The position numbers and the translations under genes are program-made. From Bacillus crepusculi (lineage in GTDB: Bacteria > Bacillota > Bacilli > Bacillales > Bacillaceae): DNA of 64,000 bases. The stretch is taken from assembly GCF_014764715.1 (NCBI RefSeq), contig NZ_JACXXE010000006.1:124001-188000 (forward strand), in the 5' to 3' direction. A model generated the notes under the pieces. That model saw only the letters and a list, made by a program, of their open reading frames with translations. It did not search any database and had not been told where the DNA came from. The stretch's first letter is position 1. Each line of letters begins with the position of its first letter. Below are positions 58,713-64,000 of the stretch, piece by piece.

Positions 58713-59921
58713 ATGAAAAAAAGACCCCGCCGTCCTCGACAGTTGGTCGTTGCGATTAATGGTACCAAAGTAGTGAAAAGTATTTTCTTGTTTATTGCCT
58801 CTCTTGTTGTCGTATTCGTGATGTCAGGGGCTTTGACGTCTTTAAAACCTGAGCTTAGACCTCAAGCCACGTTATATGGTGTAGCTGATGAGCTGTCAGG
58901 AGCGTTCTTTGCCACACTGATGGGAATGGAAAACCAATATTTCGCCTCAGCGGTTCCCGATGATCAAAAAGGGTTCAATTTCTCTGGACTGTCACTCAAG
59001 CTTGCGACAAGTATCAATTTAGAAGATCCACGCAGTTTTCTTGGAAGAGAGCTGCCAGGCTTTGAACATTTTGATACAAAAATCATCTTAGCAGGTGAAG
59101 GAACAGACTATACCAACATGCCAATGGAATCACCGCCGCCAAGTGAAGTCATCCAAGATGAGAAAGAAGCGAATTTAGCTGAACTGGACAAGCTCGATGA
59201 GGATGAGCCGAAAAAGCCTGCGAAAGAGCCGGACCGATCGACAGGAAAACGAAAAGCTGTGTACATTTATCACACACATAATACGGAATCATATTTACCA
59301 TTTTTAAAAGGAGAAACGAACCCAAACAATGCACGACATTCAAAAGTAAACGTCACCCTTGTCGGCGACATGTTTGGAAAAGCACTCGATCAACAGGGAA
59401 TCGGCAACACAGTGGACAAAACGGAAATTGAAAAAAGGCTCCTGCAAAAAGGGTTAAAGTATCCGTCGTCGTATAATGAATCCAGATTGGTCGTGAAAGA
59501 AGCCCTTGCTGCAAATGACGACCTCGAATATTTAATCGATATTCACCGTGACTCAAGAAGGAAGAAAGATACCACTGTCGACATCAAAGGAAAGAAATAT
59601 GCGAGAATTGCGTTTGTTGTCGGAAAGAAGAATCAAAGCTATGAGAAAAATTTACAGCTGGCAACGGAGTTTCATCATTTGATGGAGAAGAAATATAAAG
59701 GCCTCAGCGTCGGTGTGTTTGCCAAAGGAGAAATTGGCGATAATGGAATCTATAATCAAGATTTATCTGATAAAGCCCTTCTTTTAGAATTTGGCGGAGT
59801 GGATAATAATATGGAAGAATTGAAAAATGCATCCAATGCAGCAGCCGATGTGTTCAGTGAGATCTTCTGGGACGCTGAAAAAGTAAATGGCAAAGCAAAG
59901 GATGAGAAAAAACGTTCTTAA
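58713..59921 (+). CDS. spoIIP: Stage II sporulation protein P
   Basis: A 402-residue membrane-anchored amidase/endopeptidase that strips peptidoglycan during engulfment with SpoIID and SpoIIM. An N-terminal membrane span (residues 22-45) is followed by a linker and the catalytic domain: Y-I-Y-H-T-H-N-T-E-S-Y, D-I-H-R-D-S, and L-L-E-F-G-G-V-D-N holding metal ligands and the catalytic Glu. ATG 58713 follows GGAGGG. Confidence 0.95.
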   Translation: MKKRPRRPRQLVVAINGTKVVKSIFLFIASLVVVFVMSGALTSLKPELRPQATLYGVADELSGAFFATLMGMENQYFASAVPDDQKGFNFSGLSLKLATSINLEDPRSFLGRELPGFEHFDTKIILAGEGTDYTNMPMESPPPSEVIQDEKEANLAELDKLDEDEPKKPAKEPDRSTGKRKAVYIYHTHNTESYLPFLKGETNPNNARHSKVNVTLVGDMFGKALDQQGIGNTVDKTEIEKRLLQKGLKYPSSYNESRLVVKEALAANDDLEYLIDIHRDSRRKKDTTVDIKGKKYARIAFVVGKKNQSYEKNLQLATEFHHLMEKKYKGLSVGVFAKGEIGDNGIYNQDLSDKALLLEFGGVDNNMEELKNASNAAADVFSEIFWDAEKVNGKAKDEKKRS

Positions 59922-59934
59922 GGTGGTGACGGGC

Positions 59935-60267
59935 ATGGGCTCATTTATTGGAAAAACCATTATTTTAGGATTGGTTTTACTGTTTGGTGTCTTTTTAGGA
60001 ATGCAGCAAGCGAATAATGGGATGTTGCAAATGAAGGGCTACCATGATCCGCAATTAAAGGGGGCTTTCTCTATTCAAATGAATGACGAAGAAGAAAGGG
60101 AAGCCTCTATCTTAGGAACGGCTGTTACAGAAAAGGATCTAGCTGAAAAGCAAAAGCAGCTTGAAGAAATAGAGAGCTTTAATGCCTTCTCCAAGGCCGG
60201 AAAAGCCTTATCTGATGGCATGACACATGCAGCCCGTTCTCTTTATGATTGGGTGAAGGGCAAATAA
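59935..60267 (+). CDS. yqxA: YqxA (DUF3679) membrane protein
   Basis: A 110-residue protein with one N-terminal membrane span (T-I-I-L-G-L-V-L-L-F-G-V-F-L-G) and a charged helical domain. It matches B. subtilis YqxA, between spoIIP and lepA. ATG 59935 follows AAGGTGGTGA. The longer frame from 59887 runs inside spoIIP. The function is unknown. Confidence 0.9.
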   Translation: MGSFIGKTIILGLVLLFGVFLGMQQANNGMLQMKGYHDPQLKGAFSIQMNDEEEREASILGTAVTEKDLAEKQKQLEEIESFNAFSKAGKALSDGMTHAARSLYDWVKGK

Positions 60268-60309
60268 CGATTCAATGTATTTCAATTCATGAGATATCAC
60301 CCTTTTGAT

Positions 60310-60339
60310 AAAAGCCGCTGACGGATGAGCGGCTTTTCT
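60310..60339 (+). terminator. Terminator after yqxA
   Basis: AAAAGCCGCT and AGCGGCTTTT form a perfect 10-bp stem around an 8-base loop. Confidence 0.85.
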
Positions 60340-60420
60340 TGATTTCGATTGAATCTTTACATCCCTATTGATATAATCTAACCTAGCGCAACCCGCGTTT
60401 TATAGTAGGAGTGATAGATT

Positions 60421-62259
60421 GTGACAGATAATGAAAAACGATTAGAACGGCAATCAAGAATTCGAAATTTCTCCATTATCGCCCATATTGACCATGGAAA
60501 ATCCACATTGGCGGACCGTATTTTGGAAAAAACTGCGGCGATTACTCAACGAGAAATGAAAGAACAATTGCTTGATTCCATGGACTTAGAGCGTGAACGC
60601 GGCATTACGATTAAATTAAACTCTGTCCAGCTGAAATATCAGGCGAAGGATGGAGAAGAATATATTATGCACCTGATCGATACACCAGGGCATGTCGACT
60701 TCACCTATGAGGTATCCCGAAGCCTAGCTGCCTGTGAGGGAGCAATTCTTGTTGTCGATGCAGCACAAGGAATTGAAGCCCAGACACTTGCAAATGTCTA
60801 TTTAGCTCTTGATAACAATTTAGAAATTCTACCGATTATCAATAAAATCGATCTGCCAAGTGCAGAGCCTGAGCGTGTAAGAGAAGAAATTGAAGATGTC
60901 ATCGGGCTAGATGCGTCTGAAGCAGTTCTGACCTCTGCTAAGGCAGGCATTGGGATCGAGGATATTTTAGAACAAATCGTAGAAAAAGTGCCGGCTCCAG
61001 CTGGAGATCCAGAAGCACCACTTCAAGCCCTCATTTTTGACTCTCTTTATGATGCGTATCGAGGCGTTATTGCGTACATACGAATTGTTGAAGGAACAGT
61101 AAAGCCAGGTCAGAAAATCAAAATGATGGCGACAGGCAAAGAATTTGAAGTGCTTGAAGTCGGCGTTTTCACACCGAAAGCCATGGCAACAGACGAGCTC
61201 ACCGTTGGAGATGTTGGTTACTTAACAGCTGCGATTAAAAATGTCGGTGATACACGAGTAGGGGATACGATCACAAGTGCGGAGAACCCTGCAAAAGAAG
61301 CACTGCCAGGATACAGAAAGCTGAACCCTATGGTGTACTGCGGACTTTATCCAATTGACACAGCGAAATATAATGACTTACGTGAAGCGTTAGAAAAGCT
61401 TGAACTAAATGACTCTTCACTTCAATATGAGGCAGAGACATCCCAAGCACTTGGCTTCGGCTTCCGCTGCGGGTTCCTTGGAATGCTTCATATGGAAATC
61501 ATCCAAGAACGGATTGAGCGTGAATTTAAAATTGACCTCATTACAACAGCGCCAAGTGTTATTTACGATGTGTATATGACAGACGGTGAAAAAATCGTTG
61601 TAGATAACCCGTCCAATCTGCCTGACCCGCAAAAGATTGAGCGAATTGAAGAACCATACGTGAAGGCAACAATGATGGTGCCGAATGATTACGTCGGCTC
61701 TGTGATGGAGCTTTGCCAAGGAAAACGCGGTAATTTCATTGATATGCAATATCTTGATGCGAACCGCGTTAGCATTGTGTACGAAATTCCTTTGGCAGAG
61801 ATCGTATACGAATTCTTTGACCAGCTAAAATCCAATACAAAAGGGTATGCGTCCTTTGATTACGAGCTGATTGGCTATCGTCCATCTACTCTAGTGAAAA
61901 TGGATATCATGCTAAATGGCGAAAAGATCGATGCCCTTTCCTTTATTGTTCACCGTGATTATGCGTATGAACGAGGAAAGATCATCGTAGAAAAGTTGAA
62001 AGAACTCATTCCGCGTCAGCACTTTGAAGTACCAGTTCAGGCGGCCATTGGTCAAAAAATCGTGGCTCGTTCTACCATTAAAGCGATGCGTAAAAACGTA
62101 CTTGCTAAGTGTTATGGTGGAGACATTTCCCGGAAAAGAAAGCTTCTTGAGAAGCAAAAAGAAGGGAAAAAGCGCATGAAGCAAGTGGGCTCTGTTGAAG
62201 TCCCGCAGGAAGCTTTTATGGCTGTACTGAAAATGGACGACAGCACGCCGAAAAAATAA
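60421..62259 (+). CDS. lepA: Elongation factor 4 (LepA)
   Basis: A 612-residue ribosome-bound translational GTPase. It has G1 [10 protein letters not shown]2 R-G-I-T-I, G3 D-T-P-G-H-V-D, G4 N-K-I-D, EF-G-like domains and the LepA-specific C-terminal domain ending near S-T-P-K-K. It acts in ribosome function and biogenesis. GTG 60421 follows TAGGAGTGA. It is normally transcribed with hemW. Confidence 0.97.
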   Translation: MTDNEKRLERQSRIRNFSIIAHIDHGKSTLADRILEKTAAITQREMKEQLLDSMDLERERGITIKLNSVQLKYQAKDGEEYIMHLIDTPGHVDFTYEVSRSLAACEGAILVVDAAQGIEAQTLANVYLALDNNLEILPIINKIDLPSAEPERVREEIEDVIGLDASEAVLTSAKAGIGIEDILEQIVEKVPAPAGDPEAPLQALIFDSLYDAYRGVIAYIRIVEGTVKPGQKIKMMATGKEFEVLEVGVFTPKAMATDELTVGDVGYLTAAIKNVGDTRVGDTITSAENPAKEALPGYRKLNPMVYCGLYPIDTAKYNDLREALEKLELNDSSLQYEAETSQALGFGFRCGFLGMLHMEIIQERIEREFKIDLITTAPSVIYDVYMTDGEKIVVDNPSNLPDPQKIERIEEPYVKATMMVPNDYVGSVMELCQGKRGNFIDMQYLDANRVSIVYEIPLAEIVYEFFDQLKSNTKGYASFDYELIGYRPSTLVKMDIMLNGEKIDALSFIVHRDYAYERGKIIVEKLKELIPRQHFEVPVQAAIGQKIVARSTIKAMRKNVLAKCYGGDISRKRKLLEKQKEGKKRMKQVGSVEVPQEAFMAVLKMDDSTPKK

Positions 62260-62320
62260 CATCCTCAAGGCAACCTGCTTTACAATGTAAGCCTTGACGT
62301 TTATAGTCGAAAACAAACAA

Positions 62321-62350
62321 AGTTGCCGCAGCGATAAACTGCGGCTCTTT
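62321..62350 (+). terminator. Hairpin between lepA and hemW
   Basis: GCCGCAG and CTGCGGC form a 7-bp stem with a poor T-run (TCTTT), so it may only attenuate. Confidence 0.5.
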
Positions 62351-62373
62351 ACCTGTAAAGAAGGTGTCATCAA

Positions 62374-63513
62374 ATGAAAGCAGCATACATTCACATTCCA
62401 TTTTGTGAGCACATTTGTCACTATTGTGATTTCAATAAATTTTTCATTAAAACGCAGCCAGTCGATGAATACTTAGCCGCTCTTGAAAAAGAGATGCAGC
62501 ACACGATCGAGCAAAAAGGCGAGCAGGAACTAAAGACAATCTTTATTGGCGGGGGAACCCCGACATCACTGACCGTTAGCCAGCTAGACCAGCTCATGAC
62601 CAGCATTCACCGCGTATTAAAACCGACCAAACATCTGATTGAATTTGCCGTTGAAGCGAACCCAGATGAACTATCGCTTGAGAAGCTTCATGTGTTAAAA
62701 GAAGCCGGCGTGAATCGGCTGAGCTTTGGCGTCCAAACCTTTGAAGACGATCTACTCAAAAAAATCGGACGAGTTCATCAAAAGAAAGATGTCCTCACGT
62801 CTTTCGAGCGAGCAAGAGCGGTTGGGTTTGACAACATTAGTCTAGACCTCATGTTTGGTTTGCCTCATCAAGAAAAACACCATGTCATGAATTCGCTTGA
62901 GACGGCTTTTTCATTAGGTGCAGAGCATTATTCTGTCTACTCACTCATTGTGGAGCCGAAAACGGTTTTTTACAACTTAATGCAAAAAGGAAAACTGCAT
63001 TTACCACCGCAAGAACGAGAGGCTGAAATGTATGAGCTTGTGATGGATGAAATGGAACGCCACGGATTAAAGCAATATGAAATTAGCAATTACGCCAAAC
63101 CGGGCTTTGAAAGCCAGCACAACCTCACCTATTGGAGCAATGAAGATTACTTCGGTTTTGGTGCAGGAGCACACGGCTATATAGATGGCATCCGAAACGT
63201 AAACGCTGGACCAGTGAAGCATTATTTGGAGCTGATTGAACAAACAGGTTTTCCATATAAAGAAACACATCAGGTCACAAAAGCAGAACAGATCGAAGAA
63301 GAAATGTTTTTAGGTCTCAGAAAAATCGAAGGTATTCAAAACGCCCATTTCCAAGCGAAATATGGAGTAACGCCAAAGTCGCTCTTTTCCTCTGTTCTTG
63401 AAGAATTAGAAGAAAAAGGTCTCATTGTACAAGATGACATTGGGATTCGTTTAACAAGAAAAGGAAAATTGTTAGGGAATGAAGTATTTCAAGCGTTTCT
63501 CGGTGAGTTATAA
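62374..63513 (+). CDS. hemW: HemW, radical SAM heme chaperone
   Basis: A 379-residue radical SAM protein. The cluster motif C-E-H-I-C-H-Y-C-D-F carries the Cys-x3-Cys-x2-Cys, followed by G-G-G-T-P-T and E-A-N-P-D-E. The N-terminal H-I-P-F-C and absence of an extra N-terminal domain separate HemW from HemN oxidase; it handles heme rather than oxidising coproporphyrinogen. ATG 62374 follows AAGAAGGTG. It precedes hrcA as in B. subtilis. Confidence 0.94.
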   Translation: MKAAYIHIPFCEHICHYCDFNKFFIKTQPVDEYLAALEKEMQHTIEQKGEQELKTIFIGGGTPTSLTVSQLDQLMTSIHRVLKPTKHLIEFAVEANPDELSLEKLHVLKEAGVNRLSFGVQTFEDDLLKKIGRVHQKKDVLTSFERARAVGFDNISLDLMFGLPHQEKHHVMNSLETAFSLGAEHYSVYSLIVEPKTVFYNLMQKGKLHLPPQEREAEMYELVMDEMERHGLKQYEISNYAKPGFESQHNLTYWSNEDYFGFGAGAHGYIDGIRNVNAGPVKHYLELIEQTGFPYKETHQVTKAEQIEEEMFLGLRKIEGIQNAHFQAKYGVTPKSLFSSVLEELEEKGLIVQDDIGIRLTRKGKLLGNEVFQAFLGEL

Positions 63514-63526
63514 TTGACATTTTAAT

Positions 63527-63554
63527 TTGAGTTTGGTAATTTTGTTTATACAAT
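63527..63554 (+). promoter_or_regulatory. Sigma-A promoter of the hrcA-dnaK operon
   Basis: TTGAGT (63527-63532), 16 bases, TACAAT (63549-63554). The CIRCE operator begins at the last base of the -10. Confidence 0.8.
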
Positions 63555-63580
63555 TAGCACTCATTGAAAGAGAGTGCTAA
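63554..63580. promoter_or_regulatory. CIRCE operator
   Basis: TTAGCACTC-N9-GAGTGCTAA is the exact CIRCE consensus, the binding site of HrcA, ahead of hrcA itself. Confidence 0.98.
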
Positions 63581-63594
63581 CAGGGGTGATGATG

Positions 63595-64000
63595 ATGTTA
63601 ACAAATCGTCAGCTTTTGATTCTGCAAGTCATTATTAATGACTTTATTCGTTCGGCGCAGCCAGTTGGATCAAGGACTCTTTCCAAAAAAGAAGACATCA
63701 CATTCAGCTCTGCGACGATTAGAAACGAAATGGCTGATTTGGAGGAACTAGGGTTTATTGAAAAGACTCATTCTTCATCAGGAAGAATTCCTTCCGAAAA
63801 AGGATATCGTTATTATGTAGATCATTTGCTCTCTCCACGAAAGCTGTCATCTAAAGAGCTTGTGCTCATCCAGTCAGCTTTTCAGGAGAAAATTTTTGAG
63901 CTGGAAAAAACAGTTCAAAAATCGGCGGAAATTTTATCAGATCTCACAAACTATACATCGATTGTGCTTGGACCAAAGCTAAGTGAAAATCGATTAAAAC
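63595..64000 (+). CDS. hrcA: HrcA, heat-inducible repressor (partial, 5' end)
   Basis: The first 135 codons are present and the gene runs off the window. The N-terminal winged helix is [12 protein letters not shown] and P-V-G-S-R-T-L-S-K, with [13 protein letters not shown] the recognition helix. It represses class I heat-shock genes through CIRCE. Three in-frame ATGs occur together (63589, 63592 out of order with AGGGGTGATG); 63595 matches family N-termini. Confidence 0.96.
   Translation, partial: MLTNRQLLILQVIINDFIRSAQPVGSRTLSKKEDITFSSATIRNEMADLEELGFIEKTHSSSGRIPSEKGYRYYVDHLLSPRKLSSKELVLIQSAFQEKIFELEKTVQKSAEILSDLTNYTSIVLGPKLSENRLK

Overview
The window is chromosomal DNA of a low-GC, spore-forming Bacillus, almost certainly the Bacillus pumilus group (pumilus/safensis/altitudinis). 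The evidence is the conserved block sda-yqeG-yqeH-aroE-yqeI-nadD-yqeK-rsfS-yqeM-comER-comEABC-yqzM-holA-rpsT-gpr-spoIIP-yqxA-lepA-hemW-hrcA in the Bacillus subtilis order, an uninterrupted sigK, a class D beta-lactamase of the B. pumilus kind, and a gene whose product is the 108-residue precursor of the circular bacteriocin pumilarin. No rRNA, tRNA, complete insertion sequence or CRISPR array was seen.

Layout. 1-9 kb is metabolic and accessory: an SDR tail, a T-box riboswitch in front of an MFS transporter, butanediol dehydrogenase, manganese catalase, an acyl-CoA dehydrogenase, the OXA-type beta-lactamase, small unknown or broken genes, and an esterase. 8.3-10.2 kb is hxlR-hxlAB (ribulose monophosphate formaldehyde fixation). 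10.3-12.6 kb has a DsbA/FrnE oxidoreductase under a perfect palindromic operator and a MarR-serine hydrolase pair with its own operator. 12.7-19.2 kb is a compact L-arabinose locus (araR divergent from kinase-araD-araA-araE).

19.5-27.5 kb is an AT-rich glycan island: epimerase, GT4 glycosyltransferase, a protein made of five exact 50-residue repeats, a DUF1796 protein, and a dehydratase/reductase pair for a deoxy sugar. It is bracketed by two decayed copies of one small gene in direct orientation and sits beside a broken cotD-like coat gene with a textbook sigma-K promoter, so a spore-surface role is plausible. 27.9-31.8 kb is the circular bacteriocin operon on the minus strand. Divergent from it lies a stand-alone caspase/CHAT-like protein with a small ORF in front. 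32.8-35.8 kb has pdaC, a NUDIX hydrolase and two immunity-like small genes, one frameshifted.

36-41 kb is a GntR-controlled catabolic operon: a split transketolase, an SDR, an ACS-family transporter and an SR1P-family peptide. 41.2-45.3 kb holds sigK, a Rap protein, a polysaccharide deacetylase, the yqeF lipoprotein and a tiny sporulation-type membrane peptide. From 45.4 kb to the end is the conserved core block: sda with its DnaA-box cluster, ribosome assembly factors, NAD synthesis, competence DNA uptake, germination protease, sporulation amidase, LepA, and the start of the CIRCE-controlled heat-shock operon.

Starts were moved from the longest ORF to the codon supported by a ribosome-binding site wherever one could be seen. 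Names rest on recognising protein sequence by eye. No database search was run.
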